Shown here piece by piece: positions 19,816 to 28,543 of a stretch of DNA of 64,000 nucleotides (its first letter is position 1; the number at the start of each line of letters is the position of its first letter). Made by a program: the position numbers and the translations under genes. The DNA comes from Streptomyces sp. NBC_00190 (GTDB lineage: Bacteria; Actinomycetota; Actinomycetes; Streptomycetales; Streptomycetaceae): positions 2,356,001 through 2,420,000 of the forward strand of contig NZ_CP108131.1 of assembly GCF_036203305.1 (NCBI RefSeq), written 5' to 3'. Under the pieces are notes generated by a model, which saw only the letters and a list, made by a program, of their open reading frames with translations, made no database searches and was not told the DNA's origin.

Positions 19816-21012
19816 CTAGTTGTCGTCCTCGTCGATCAGGAAGCCCCGCATGGGAGACGGCGCCTGCTGCATCGGCTGCGGCGCGGCCGGCCGCACCGGA
19901 GCCATCGGCTGGGTCATCGCCGGGGACATCTGCTGCTGGCCGCCGTACGACGGGCCTGCGCCCATCGGGGAGGGACCGCCCATGGGGGACGGGCCACCCA
20001 TCGAGGGACCGCCCATGGAGTGGCCCATGGCACCGGCCGGAGCCATGGAAGGAGACGGCGAGGGCGGCAGCGCGGGACCGGCGGGCCCACGCGGCGGGGC
20101 CAGGGAGTCGTCGGCCTGGGTCTCCAGCTGGCGCAGCTGCGACTCCAGGTAGGACTTCAGGCGCGTACGGTACTCACGCTCGAAGCCCCGCAGGTCCTCA
20201 ACCTTGCGCTCCAGCGTGGCACGGGCGGACTCCAGGGAGCCCATCGCGACGCGGTGCTTCTCCTGCGCGTCCCGCTCCAGCGCGTCGGCCTTGGCGCGGG
20301 CGTCCCGCTCCAGGCCCTCGGCGCGGCTGCGCGCCTCGCCGACGATCTTGTTGGCCTCGGAACGGGCCTCCGCGATCGCCTGGTCGGCGGTCTGCTGCGC
20401 CAGCGACAGGACACGGGCGGCGCTGTCGCCACCGGGACCCTGCTGCGGGAGCTGCTGCGGCTGCTGCTGGTGCATCTGCTGGCCCATCGGCTGCATCTGC
20501 TGGCCCATCGGCTGCATCTGCTGGCCCATGGGCTGCATCTGCTGGCCGAGCGGGTTCTGGCCGCCCATGGACTGCTGGCCCATGCCCTGCGGGCCACCCA
20601 TGGGGTGCTGCTGCATGGGACCGCCCATGGGGCCGCCCATCGGGCCGGGGCCCTGCTGGCCCTGGCCGCCGGGGCCCGGCGGGAGCTGCGGCTGGCCGCC
20701 CGGGAGCTGCGGCGGGCCCATCTGCGGCTGCTGCTGCTGCGGCGGGCCGGATATGGCCGCGGGCACGGGGGCACCGGGGCCGCGCTGGTCCTGGGGCTCC
20801 GGCTTGCGCATGCCCTGCTGCTGCTGGTTCTGCGCGGCGGCACGCGTGGCGGCGGCCAGCTTGGCGCGCAGGTCCTCGTTCTCGCGCAGCAGGCGCGTCA
20901 GCTCGGACTCGACCTCGTCGAGGAAGGCATCGACCTCGTCCTCGTCATAGCCTTCTCGCAGGCGGACGGTCGTGAACTGCTTGTTCCGCACGTCCTCGGG
21001 AGTCAGCGGCAT
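19816..21012 (-). CDS. divIVA: DivIVA, polar growth and cell-shape protein
   Basis: Coiled-coil scaffold that marks hyphal tips and recruits the wall-synthesis machinery. 398 residues. The conserved membrane-binding N-terminal domain is MPLTPEDVRNKQFTTVRL followed by a first coiled coil (about 28-60). A Gln/Pro/Gly/Met-rich linker (about 60-195) contains tandem QQMQPMG repeats. The second long coiled coil (about 196-310, SLAQQTADQAIAEARSEA...) and a Pro/Met/Gly-rich tail ending in FLIDEDDN follow. The linker makes it longer than non-Streptomyces homologues, as expected for this genus. It closes the minus-strand dcw block. Confidence 0.95.
   Translation of the reverse strand: MPLTPEDVRNKQFTTVRLREGYDEDEVDAFLDEVESELTRLLRENEDLRAKLAAATRAAAQNQQQQGMRKPEPQDQRGPGAPVPAAISGPPQQQQPQMGPPQLPGGQPQLPPGPGGQGQQGPGPMGGPMGGPMQQHPMGGPQGMGQQSMGGQNPLGQQMQPMGQQMQPMGQQMQPMGQQMHQQQPQQLPQQGPGGDSAARVLSLAQQTADQAIAEARSEANKIVGEARSRAEGLERDARAKADALERDAQEKHRVAMGSLESARATLERKVEDLRGFEREYRTRLKSYLESQLRQLETQADDSLAPPRGPAGPALPPSPSPSMAPAGAMGHSMGGPSMGGPSPMGGPSPMGAGPSYGGQQQMSPAMTQPMAPVRPAAPQPMQQAPSPMRGFLIDEDDN
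20471..20555. repeat. 21-nt tandem repeat within divIVA
   Basis: About four near-identical 21-base units (TGCATCTGCTGGCCCATCGG type) encode QQMQPMG heptads in the disordered linker. The near-identity at nucleotide level suggests recent duplication or slippage. Confidence 0.8.
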
Positions 21013-21094
21013 GTCTTCTTCACCTCTACGTAGTCGTCGGCAGTCGGCAAGACCGTATCGGGACTGTCCCCGCGCGCGCGGAGAAGCTCATCGT

Positions 21095-21391
21095 TCACAC
21101 GCTTCTCGCAGCGGTGCTCACGAAACTGATGAGGATGTAAACGATGATCATCAGAACGAAGAAGGACAGGTCGAGTGCCACGCCCCCGAGACGCAACGGC
21201 GGAATGAAACGCCGGAGAAGCTTGAGCGGTGGATCGGTGACAGTGTAGGTGGCCTCAAGAACGACCACCATCGCCTTGCCGGGCGTCCATGAACGTGCGA
21301 ACTGGAACACGTAGTCCATGACCAGTCGGAAGATCAGCACGATCAGGAAGCACATCAGCGCGATGTAGACCACTTGCAGTGCGACGCCCAT
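21095..21391 (-). CDS. YggT-family membrane protein
   Basis: 98-residue protein with two hydrophobic segments, near the N-terminus (ALQVVYIALMCFLIVLIFRL) and the C-terminus (LDLSFFVLMIIVYILISF), separated by the YggT signature region TDPPLKLLRRFIPPLRLGG. Its position between sepF and divIVA is conserved in Gram-positive dcw clusters. Function is not well defined; an envelope or division-related role is inferred from synteny. Confidence 0.88.
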   Translation of the reverse strand: MGVALQVVYIALMCFLIVLIFRLVMDYVFQFARSWTPGKAMVVVLEATYTVTDPPLKLLRRFIPPLRLGGVALDLSFFVLMIIVYILISFVSTAARSV

Positions 21392-21451
21392 CCCGCGCTT
21401 CCCTCTCCCCGTTTCTCGCTCTGTTCCCGGTCCCGTGTCTGACGGATCGGT

Positions 21452-22072
21452 CTAGCTTTGGTTGAAGAACCCGCCCTCCGCGATGCGAGCCTTGTCCTCC
21501 GCCGTGACATCGACGTTAGCAGGCGACAGCAGGAACACCTTCTGTGTCACGCGTTCAATACTGCCGTGCAGGCCGAAGACGAGACCGGCGGCGAAGTCCA
21601 CGAGACGCTTCGCATCCGTGTCGTCCATCTCCGTGAGATTCATGATCACCGGAGTGCCCTCACGGAAGTGTTCCCCGATGGTACGGGCCTCGTTGTAGGT
21701 CCGGGGGTGCAGCGTCGTGATGCGGTACGGCTCCCGCTCGGAGACGACCTTGGGCATGATCACGGGGGCGTTCTTCTCCAGGTTGGTGCGGTCAGGTGTG
21801 ATGGACGCCACGGGGGCAATTCGCGCAGGACGTACGTTTTCCGCCGGGATTGGGATGGGTTCCCGCTGCGCCGGAGGCTGTGCGACTCGTACCGGTTCAT
21901 CCGGTTCGGGCGTTTGGTGCACGGGTTGCCGGCGATCCCGGTCCCGATCCCGGGCCCGCTCCGGTTCCGGCTCGGGCTCGAACTCGTCGTCGGGGTCGTA
22001 CCCCGGGTTGTCGTACCGGTCGTCCTCCACGAGGCCGAGGTAGACCGCCATCTTGCGCATCGCGCCGGCCAT
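21452..22072 (-). CDS. sepF: SepF, FtsZ-associated cell division protein
   Basis: 206 residues. The N-terminal amphipathic membrane anchor region ([17 protein letters not shown]) is followed by a long acidic, Pro/Arg-rich linker. The C-terminal SepF/DUF552 domain reads [33 protein letters not shown], then [30 protein letters not shown]. SepF tethers FtsZ to the membrane; actinobacteria lack FtsA and ZipA, so it is likely the main anchor. Position just downstream of ftsZ, pgeF and yggS is conserved. Three possible ATGs (residues 1, 5, 8) make the exact start uncertain. Confidence 0.93.
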   Translation of the reverse strand: MAGAMRKMAVYLGLVEDDRYDNPGYDPDDEFEPEPEPERARDRDRDRRQPVHQTPEPDEPVRVAQPPAQREPIPIPAENVRPARIAPVASITPDRTNLEKNAPVIMPKVVSEREPYRITTLHPRTYNEARTIGEHFREGTPVIMNLTEMDDTDAKRLVDFAAGLVFGLHGSIERVTQKVFLLSPANVDVTAEDKARIAEGGFFNQS

Positions 22073-22221
22073 TCTCCGAGTCCTCCGCTCTGTGGTGGAT
22101 CGCCCTGTCGCAGGTGCCGCTGTGTCACGAATGTCACCAACTGCCCGCGATCCACGTGGTCTGCCCGCCCATCAGCGGTAATGACCATATTTTCTGCTGT
22201 GGTCCGACTTTCTTGGCGACG

Positions 22222-22941
22222 TTACCCGAGCCGGGGTCTCGCGCCGAGTACCGCAGTGCCGACGCGTACATGTGTCGCACCGGCCGCAACGGCCTGTTCC
22301 AGATCCGCGCTCATCCCGGCCGACACCATCGTGGCAGCCGGATGGTCCGCGCGCAGGCGGGATGACAATTCCACCAGCCGCTCGAAAGCGGCCTGTTCGC
22401 GCCCCGCGTACGGACCGGACAGCGGGGCGACGGTCATGAGGCCGTCGATCCGCAGTCCTGGCGCCCCCGCGACGAGGTCCGCCAACTCCGCGAGCTGCTC
22501 CGGCGCGGCCCCGCCCCGGGCCCCCCGCTCGCCCGACTCTGCGTCGAGGGCGATCTGCACGAGGCAGCCGAGTTCCCGGCCGGCGCTCGAAGCGGCCGCG
22601 GAGAGGGCAGTCACGAGCTTCGGACGGTCGACGGACTGCACCACATGCGCGTATCCCGCCACGGAACGGACTTTGTTCGTCTGCAACTGGCCGACGAAGT
22701 GCCAGCTGAGTGGCAGATCCGCGCAGGCCGCCGCCTTGGGGGCCGCATCCTGGTCGCGATTCTCCGCAACATGACGGACGCCCAGCTCCGCCAGCAGTCG
22801 TACGTCGCTCGCGGGATAGGTCTTGGTGACCACGATGAGCGTCACCTCTTCCCGCTCGCGTCCCGCGGCCGCGCAGGCGGACGCGATGCGCTCCTCCACC
22901 CGCTCCAGGTTCTCCGCGAGTTCCGGCTTACGGTCCGTCAT
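22222..22941 (-). CDS. yggS: YggS-family PLP homeostasis protein
   Basis: 239-residue PLP-binding protein with the alanine racemase N-terminal barrel fold (COG0325/PLPBP). The PLP lysine is Lys40 in VVTKTYP. HFVGQLQTNKV and the C-terminal SAGMSADLEQAVAAGATHVRVGTAVLG (phosphate-binding loop) are signature motifs. It has no racemase second domain; the family buffers pyridoxal phosphate. It lies 3 bases after the pgeF stop. A 149-base gap before sepF shows no gene and may contain a sepF promoter. Confidence 0.92.
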   Translation of the reverse strand: MTDRKPELAENLERVEERIASACAAAGREREEVTLIVVTKTYPASDVRLLAELGVRHVAENRDQDAAPKAAACADLPLSWHFVGQLQTNKVRSVAGYAHVVQSVDRPKLVTALSAAASSAGRELGCLVQIALDAESGERGARGGAAPEQLAELADLVAGAPGLRIDGLMTVAPLSGPYAGREQAAFERLVELSSRLRADHPAATMVSAGMSADLEQAVAAGATHVRVGTAVLGARPRLG

Positions 22942-22944
22942 TTC

Positions 22945-23676
22945 CTATTCCAACCAGACATATCCGGCAAGCCGCCCGGTCACCCGGTCGCGGCGGTACG
23001 AGAAGTGGTCCCGCGACTCCAGTGTGCAGACCGCCGACCGGAGACTGCCGGTCACCCCCGCCTCCGCGAGCTGGGCGTGCACCCCGGCGACCACGTCGAC
23101 CGCCGGTGTCCCCCAGCTCGTCTCGGCCCGGGTGGCCGGGACCACTTCGGATACCGCGTCCCGCATCTCGGCGGGCACCTCGTAGCACCGCCCGCAGACG
23201 GCCGGTCCGGTACGGGCGACGATCCGCCCGGGCTCCGCCCCGAGGGCGACCATCGCCTCGACCGCGGCGGGGACCACCCCCGCGACCAGGCCGGGCCGGC
23301 CCGCGTGGGCGGCGCCCGCGACCCCGGCGACGGGGTCGGCCAGCAGGACCGGCGTGCAGTCCGCGGTGAGCACGGCGAGGGCCAGGCCCCGACGGGCGGT
23401 CACCACCGCGTCCACCGAGGGGATCCGGGCCTGCGCGTCCCAAGGACCGTCGACCACCGCCACGTCCCGGCCGTGCACCTGGTTCATCCAGACCACCAGG
23501 TCCGGTTCGAGCCCCAGGGACCGGGCCGCGCGCGCCCGGTTCGCGAGAACGGCGGCCGGGTCGTCTCCGACCGCGCCGCCGAGGTTGAGCTCTTCGTACG
23601 GAACGGCGCTCACCCCGCCCCACCGGTCGGTGAAGGCGAAGTGGGCGCCGCCCACGTGATGCTGCTCCGGTGTCAC
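22945..23676 (-). CDS. pgeF: YfiH/PgeF-family (DUF152, laccase-domain) protein
   Basis: 243-residue member of the YfiH/LACC1 family. Homologues act as peptidoglycan editing factor (removing misincorporated L-Ser precursors) and as purine nucleoside enzymes. Metal/catalytic motifs are NQVHG (His), TADCTPVLL (Cys) and AAHAGRPGL (His; the usual WRG is altered to RPG). [11 protein letters not shown] is the family C-terminal signature. GTG start overlaps the ftsZ stop by 4 nt, so its translation is coupled to ftsZ. The ftsZ-yfiH-yggS-sepF order is classic for actinobacteria. Confidence 0.9.
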   Translation of the reverse strand: MTPEQHHVGGAHFAFTDRWGGVSAVPYEELNLGGAVGDDPAAVLANRARAARSLGLEPDLVVWMNQVHGRDVAVVDGPWDAQARIPSVDAVVTARRGLALAVLTADCTPVLLADPVAGVAGAAHAGRPGLVAGVVPAAVEAMVALGAEPGRIVARTGPAVCGRCYEVPAEMRDAVSEVVPATRAETSWGTPAVDVVAGVHAQLAEAGVTGSLRSAVCTLESRDHFSYRRDRVTGRLAGYVWLE

Positions 23677-24869
23677 TTCAAGAAGTCCGGGACATCCAGT
23701 TCCTCGGCCGGGCTGTCCTGGTACGGCCGGGCCGTCGGGACCTGCGGCGCGGGGGCCTCGACCGGAACCTCCACCGGGGCCGGCGGGTCCTCGCGGGGGG
23801 TGACCGTACCCAGGCCGCCGAAGGCCGGGCGGACCGGCTCGGCCGCGCGGACCGGCGCCGGGGCCGGCTCCTCGCGCTTCGTGGACGCGGCGCCGATGAC
23901 GTTGTCCCGGCGGGCCGGGGGCTGTCCGCCGTCGAAGCCGGCGGCGATGACGGTGACCCGTACCTCGTCGCCGAGCGCGTCGTCGATGACGGCGCCGAAG
24001 ATGATGTTCGCCTCGGGGTGCGCGGCCTCGCTCACCAGCTGCGCGGCCTCGTTGATCTCGAAGAGACCGAGGTCCGAGCCGCCGGAGATGGAGAGCAGCA
24101 CGCCGCGGGCGCCGTCGATGGACGCCTCCAGCAGCGGCGAGGAGATCGCCATCTCGGCCGCGGCCACCGCGCGGTCGTCGCCGCGGGCCGAGCCGATGCC
24201 CATCAGGGCCGAGCCCGCCTCGGACATCACGGACTTGACGTCGGCGAAGTCGAGGTTGATCAGACCCGGGGTCGTGATGAGGTCGGTGATGCCCTGGACA
24301 CCCGAGAGCAGGACCTGGTCGGCCGACTTGAAGGCGTCGAGCACGCTGACCTGGCGGTCCGAGATGGACAGCAGCCGGTCGTTGGGGATGACGATGAGGG
24401 TGTCGACCTCTTCGCGGAGCTCGGCGATGCCGTCCTCCGCCTGGTTCGCGCGGCGCCGGCCCTCGAAGGTGAACGGCCGGGTGACCACACCGATCGTCAG
24501 GGCGCCGAGCGAGCGCGCGATGTTGGCGACGACGGGTGCGCCGCCGGTGCCGGTGCCGCCGCCTTCACCGGCGGTGACGAAGACCATGTCGGCCCCCTTG
24601 AGGACCTCCTCGATCTCCTCGCGGTGGTCCTCTGCCGCCTTGCGACCGACGGCCGGGTTGGCGCCGGCGCCGAGGCCCCGGGTGAGTTCACGGCCGACGT
24701 CGAGCTTGACGTCGGCGTCGCTCATCAACAGCGCCTGGGCGTCCGTGTTGATGGCGATGAACTCGACGCCCTTGAGACCGACCTCGATCATTCGGTTGAT
24801 GGCATTGACACCACCGCCGCCGACACCGATGACCTTGATGACTGCGAGGTAGTTCTGCGGTGCTGCCAC
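23673..24869 (-). CDS. ftsZ: FtsZ, tubulin-like division GTPase
   Basis: 398-residue GTPase that polymerises into the Z-ring (Z-ladders at sporulation). The N-terminal start [19 protein letters not shown] and the tubulin signature [13 protein letters not shown] bind GTP. The T7 synergy loop follows with [15 protein letters not shown]. After a variable Pro/Glu-rich linker the tail ends in DVPDFLK, the conserved partner-binding C-terminal peptide. Start is GTG at 24869. The 277-base gap upstream contains a palindrome and an imperfect leader hairpin and is the place for developmental ftsZ promoters. Confidence 0.98.
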   Translation of the reverse strand: MAAPQNYLAVIKVIGVGGGGVNAINRMIEVGLKGVEFIAINTDAQALLMSDADVKLDVGRELTRGLGAGANPAVGRKAAEDHREEIEEVLKGADMVFVTAGEGGGTGTGGAPVVANIARSLGALTIGVVTRPFTFEGRRRANQAEDGIAELREEVDTLIVIPNDRLLSISDRQVSVLDAFKSADQVLLSGVQGITDLITTPGLINLDFADVKSVMSEAGSALMGIGSARGDDRAVAAAEMAISSPLLEASIDGARGVLLSISGGSDLGLFEINEAAQLVSEAAHPEANIIFGAVIDDALGDEVRVTVIAAGFDGGQPPARRDNVIGAASTKREEPAPAPVRAAEPVRPAFGGLGTVTPREDPPAPVEVPVEAPAPQVPTARPYQDSPAEELDVPDFLK

Positions 24870-24967
24870 GTCGAAGGCCTCTCGCCTCGATTACGTGTCG
24901 TCGCCTCGCGGCCTGCGTTGCGACGACTGATGCCGAAATGGGGACGGTCCGAACGCGCCGACCCGAA

Positions 24968-24994
24968 CCCTCACCCTGAAGTTTAGGGTTAGGG
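24968..24994 (-). promoter_or_regulatory. Imperfect hairpin in the ftsZ leader
   Basis: CCCTCACCCT (24968-24977) and AGGGTTAGGG (24985-24994) pair at 9 of 10 positions around a 7-nt loop. It lies about 100 bases before the ftsZ start codon, within the transcribed leader of any promoter further upstream. Confidence 0.35.
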
Positions 24995-25046
24995 GTATGT
25001 CTGTTCCTTGGACTCTTCCGAACAGGACACTAAGTCGACAAGTAGC

Positions 25047-25065
25047 GCGTGTTCAACGAACACGC
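25047..25065. promoter_or_regulatory. Perfect palindrome upstream of ftsZ (candidate operator)
   Basis: GCGTGTTC-AAC-GAACACGC has perfect 8-base arms, about 180 bases before the ftsZ start. The area around it (25000-25110) is unusually AT-rich for this chromosome, as promoters are. A GACAC (WhiA-type core) lies at 25026-25030. The palindrome is a candidate operator for a developmental regulator. Confidence 0.45.
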
Positions 25066-25146
25066 CGAACCTCCCGTTTTTCTTTTCACCCTATGTGATC
25101 ACCCGTATCGCTGGCCAACCAGGGTGCTCCGCTGTTGGACCGGGCG

Positions 25147-25983
25147 TCAACTCCCGGACAGCGCAGGGGCGGTGGGGACGCTCACGTCGAAGTGACCGGC
25201 CTTGGGCGCGGCCTTCAGCAAAGCGGTCAGAGCCCGCCCCTTCGCGTCGCTCTGTTCGCCGCTCCCCCACGCCACGGTCCGACCCCGGGTCAGCTCAAGC
25301 ACCACCGAATCGTACGAACCCACCTTGACCTGCAGCGTCTCCTTGGCGACCGGTTCCGGGAGGGCGCCGGCGACGAGTACGGCCTCGCGCAGCAGCCGTT
25401 CCTCGTCGAAGCGGCGGGCGCTCGGAGACCGCTTCGCGTTCAATTCGAGGACCGGAACGCCCGCGGGTGCTTTCGGAACCGTGTCGAACCGCACACCCGA
25501 AGCGTCCACTTCTACGAAGTTGGCGTCCTTTTTGATGAGCAGGACGGGTTTGCGTTCCGTCACTTTCAGCCCGATCCCGTGCGGCCAGGCCCGCACCACA
25601 TCGACCGAATCGATGCGGGGCAGGCGACCGCGGACGCGGCCTTCGATCTCGTCGGTGTCGACGCTCACCAGGGGGGCGCCGACCGGGACGGCCGCCGCGG
25701 CCAGCACCTGCTCGGGAGTGAGCACCTCGGTGCCGGTCGCGGTGACCTTCTCGACGCGGAGCCAGGAGGAGCCGTAGAACGCCCAGGTGCCGCCCGCGGC
25801 GAGGAGCACCGCGGCCGCCAGCGAGGCGAGCGCAGGGCCCCGGCGCAGGCGCCTGCCGGGGCCCTGAGGGCCGGATCCCTTCGACGACTTCGGGGGTTTG
25901 GACGGCTTGGGAGAGCCGCTGCCCTTGCGGGCGGACGGGCCGGAGCCCTGGTTCCCACGCTGTGCGGTCGTCGCTCCGGCCAC
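25147..25983 (-). CDS. ftsQ: FtsQ, bitopic divisome protein
   Basis: 278 residues: a basic, Gly/Ser/Pro/Lys-rich cytosolic tail (about 1-49), one transmembrane helix (about 50-70), a POTRA domain (about 74-145, beginning VEKVTATGTEVLTPEQVLAAA) and the FtsQ beta domain. FtsQ links early and late divisome proteins with FtsL/DivIC. I use the GTG at 25983, which has AGGAGG seven bases upstream; a longer frame would run back into murG. It is separated from the murG stop by 31 bases. Confidence 0.92.
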   Translation of the reverse strand: MAGATTAQRGNQGSGPSARKGSGSPKPSKPPKSSKGSGPQGPGRRLRRGPALASLAAAVLLAAGGTWAFYGSSWLRVEKVTATGTEVLTPEQVLAAAAVPVGAPLVSVDTDEIEGRVRGRLPRIDSVDVVRAWPHGIGLKVTERKPVLLIKKDANFVEVDASGVRFDTVPKAPAGVPVLELNAKRSPSARRFDEERLLREAVLVAGALPEPVAKETLQVKVGSYDSVVLELTRGRTVAWGSGEQSDAKGRALTALLKAAPKAGHFDVSVPTAPALSGS

Positions 25984-26014
25984 TGATGCGCCTCCTGCGT
26001 CTTGGCTACCCGCC

Positions 26015-27109
26015 TCAGCGGGACCGGTGGGCCGCGATCGCCTCGTACACCATGCCGACCAGCAGGTCGTCGGCGTCCCGGCGGCCGAACTCACCTGCGG
26101 CCCGGGACATCTCGTACAGACGGTGCGGGTCGGACAGCACCGGGAGGACCTGGCTGAGCACCCACTCGGGCGTCAGTTCCGCGTCGTCCACGAGCAGGCC
26201 GCCACCGGCCTTGACCACCGGCTGGGCGTTGAGCCGCTGTTCGCCGTTGCCGATCGGCAGCGGGACGTACGCGGCGGGCAGCCCGACGGCGGAGAGTTCG
26301 GCGACGGTCATCGCGCCCGCGCGGCACAGCATCATGTCGGCGGCGGCGTACGCGAGATCCATCCGGTCCACGTACGGTACCGGCACATACGGCGGCATCC
26401 CGGGCATGTTGTCGACACGCGGCAGTTCGTTCTTCGGCCCGACGGCGTGCAGGATCTGGATCCCGGAGCGCTGGAGGGTCGGAGCGACCTGCTGGATGAC
26501 CTCGTTGAGGCGCCGGGCACCCTGCGAGCCGCCGGAGACCAGCAGCGTCGGCAGGTTGGGGTCCAGGCCGAAGGCGGCGCGCGCCTCCGGGCGGACCGCG
26601 GCCCGGTCCAGGGTCGAGATCGAGCGCCGCAGCGGGATGCCCACGTAGCGGGCGCCGCGCAGCTTGCTGTCGGGGGTGGAGACCGCGACGGCGTGCGCGT
26701 ACCGCGAGCCGATCTTGTTGGCCAGTCCCGGCCGGGCGTTGGCCTCGTGGACGATGATCGGCACCCCGAGCCGCTTGGCGGCCAGGTAGCCGGGCAGCGC
26801 CACGTAGCCGCCGAAGCCGACGACGCAGTCGGCCTTGGTGCGCAGGAGGATCTCCTCGGCGGCCTTGATCGTGCCGCGCAGCCGCCCGGGGACGGTGATC
26901 AGTTCCGGAGTGGGCTTGCGCGGCAGTGGCACTGCGGGGATCAGGCCCAGCTCGTAACCGCGTTCCGGCACGAGGCGGGTCTCAAGTCCGCGCTCGGTGC
27001 CGAGGGCGGTGATGCCCACTGAAGGGTCCTGCCTGCGCAGGGCGTCCGCGAGGGCGAGCGCCGGCTCGATGTGGCCGGCGGTCCCCCCACCGGCGAGTAC
27101 GACATGCAC
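26015..27109 (-). CDS. murG: MurG, lipid II-forming GlcNAc transferase
   Basis: 364-residue GT28 enzyme that adds GlcNAc to lipid I to make lipid II on the cytoplasmic membrane face. The glycine loop is [17 protein letters not shown] near the N-terminus. [42 protein letters not shown] and [10 protein letters not shown] are the acceptor and UDP-GlcNAc binding motifs. Start is GTG at 27109, six bases after the ftsW stop, so the pair is coupled. A paralogue is at 8.9 kb in this window. Confidence 0.97.
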   Translation of the reverse strand: MHVVLAGGGTAGHIEPALALADALRRQDPSVGITALGTERGLETRLVPERGYELGLIPAVPLPRKPTPELITVPGRLRGTIKAAEEILLRTKADCVVGFGGYVALPGYLAAKRLGVPIIVHEANARPGLANKIGSRYAHAVAVSTPDSKLRGARYVGIPLRRSISTLDRAAVRPEARAAFGLDPNLPTLLVSGGSQGARRLNEVIQQVAPTLQRSGIQILHAVGPKNELPRVDNMPGMPPYVPVPYVDRMDLAYAAADMMLCRAGAMTVAELSAVGLPAAYVPLPIGNGEQRLNAQPVVKAGGGLLVDDAELTPEWVLSQVLPVLSDPHRLYEMSRAAGEFGRRDADDLLVGMVYEAIAAHRSR

Positions 27110-27115
27110 CGAAAT

Positions 27116-28477
27116 TCACCGCTCTCCGGACGGACGCTTCTTGACGCGCCGTCTCATCGACTTCCATCTCACCCCGGTCCGCCTCCAGCCGGTTTTCGGC
27201 TGCCGCATCGCGAGGGCCGCGCGCGCCGCCGGCTCCTCACGCGCGAAGGCGATGAGCAGTCCGACCGCGAACATGGTCGGCAGCAGGGCCGACCCCCCGT
27301 AGGAGAACAGCGGGAGCGGGACCCCGGCGATCGGCAGCAGGCCGAGCACCGCACCGATGTTGATCACGGCCTGGGCCGTGATCCAGGTGGTCACGCCTCC
27401 CGCGGCAAACCGTACGAAGGAGTCCTCCGTGCGTCCGGCCACGCGGATACCCGCATAGCCTAGAGCCGCGAACAGGGCGAGCACCGACAGCGTCCCCGCC
27501 AGACCCAGTTCCTCCCCGGTGATGGCGAAGATGAAGTCCGTGTGGGCTTCGGGTAGTTGTCCCCATTTTTCCACACTGGCTCCCAGACCGGAACCGAACC
27601 ATCCGCCCGAAGCGAGGGCGTAGATCCCGTGCACGGCCTGCCAGCAAAGGTCGTTCTTGCCCGGATCTGTCGCGCCGAGGCACTCCAGCCGGTCCATCCG
27701 GTGCGGGCTCGTCTTGATGAGCAGTGCGACGATCACACCAGTGAACGCCAGCACCGCGACGAACAGCCGTGTCGGCGCTCCCGCCAGCCAGAGCAGGCCG
27801 AACAGGACGGCGCCTAGGATCATCGCGGTGCCCATGTCACCGCCCAGCATGATCAGCCCGAGCAGCAGGAAGGCCACCGGGACCAGCGGCACCAGCAGGT
27901 GCTTCCACTGGCTGAGCAGTCCCTTGTCGCCCTTGCGCGCCAACAGGTCGGCGCCCCACAGGATCAGGGCCAGTTTGCCGAACTCACTGGGCTGCAACAT
28001 GAACGGACCGCCAAGGGAGATCCAATTCTGGTTGCCGTTGATCGAGACCCCTATCCCGGGGAGCTGGACCAGGACCATCAGGAACAGGGTGCCGGCGAGC
28101 ACCGGATAGGACAGCGCCCGGTGCAGTTTGACCGGCATCCGGGAGGCGATCAGCATCAGTCCGGTCCCGATCAGGGCCGCCAGGAACTGCTTCTTGAAGA
28201 AGTACGCGTCACCCAGGCCGAGCTGGAGCGCCTTGATCATGGAGGCCGAGTAGACCATCACCAGGCCGAGCACGGTGATGAGCAGCGAGCTGCCGAAGAT
28301 CAGGTAATACGCCGTGAGCGGGCGGTCCCAGGCCTTGCGCAAGTGCGCTTGCGTGCGCCGCAGACCGGCCAGCGGCCCGCGCCCGGCGGGCCGCCGCACA
28401 CTCGCCGCGGGGCGCTTGCGGCCCTGTGCCTTGACGGCGGACGGCCGCCGCCCCGGCAGCATCTGCTTGGCCGGCAT
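27116..28477 (-). CDS. ftsW: FtsW, SEDS-family septal peptidoglycan glycosyltransferase
   Basis: 453-residue polytopic membrane protein with about ten transmembrane helices and basic, disordered tails at both ends. SEDS signatures are present: YSASMIKA after TM1, GNQNWISLGGPFMLQPSEFGKLALI, and near the end AQAVINIGAVLGLLPIAGVPLPLFSYGGSALLPTM. FtsW polymerises lipid II glycan at the septum together with the transpeptidase FtsI. It lies between murD (66-base gap) and murG (6-base gap). Confidence 0.97.
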   Translation of the reverse strand: MPAKQMLPGRRPSAVKAQGRKRPAASVRRPAGRGPLAGLRRTQAHLRKAWDRPLTAYYLIFGSSLLITVLGLVMVYSASMIKALQLGLGDAYFFKKQFLAALIGTGLMLIASRMPVKLHRALSYPVLAGTLFLMVLVQLPGIGVSINGNQNWISLGGPFMLQPSEFGKLALILWGADLLARKGDKGLLSQWKHLLVPLVPVAFLLLGLIMLGGDMGTAMILGAVLFGLLWLAGAPTRLFVAVLAFTGVIVALLIKTSPHRMDRLECLGATDPGKNDLCWQAVHGIYALASGGWFGSGLGASVEKWGQLPEAHTDFIFAITGEELGLAGTLSVLALFAALGYAGIRVAGRTEDSFVRFAAGGVTTWITAQAVINIGAVLGLLPIAGVPLPLFSYGGSALLPTMFAVGLLIAFAREEPAARAALAMRQPKTGWRRTGVRWKSMRRRVKKRPSGER

Positions 28478-28543
28478 CTGTGATCTTCCCCTCCACTCGT
28501 ACGAGGCGAGCGGTCGGCCGGAGGACCCGTCGGCCTGTTCGAC

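Noticed and set aside
22073..22221. Hidden small gene between sepF and yggS
   Set aside because: The gap is only 149 bases, without a start/ribosome-site pair or coding-like third positions; more likely a sepF promoter.
24981..24995. Telomere-like TTTAGGGTTAGGGG
   Set aside because: Only two units and better explained as one arm of the ftsZ leader hairpin.
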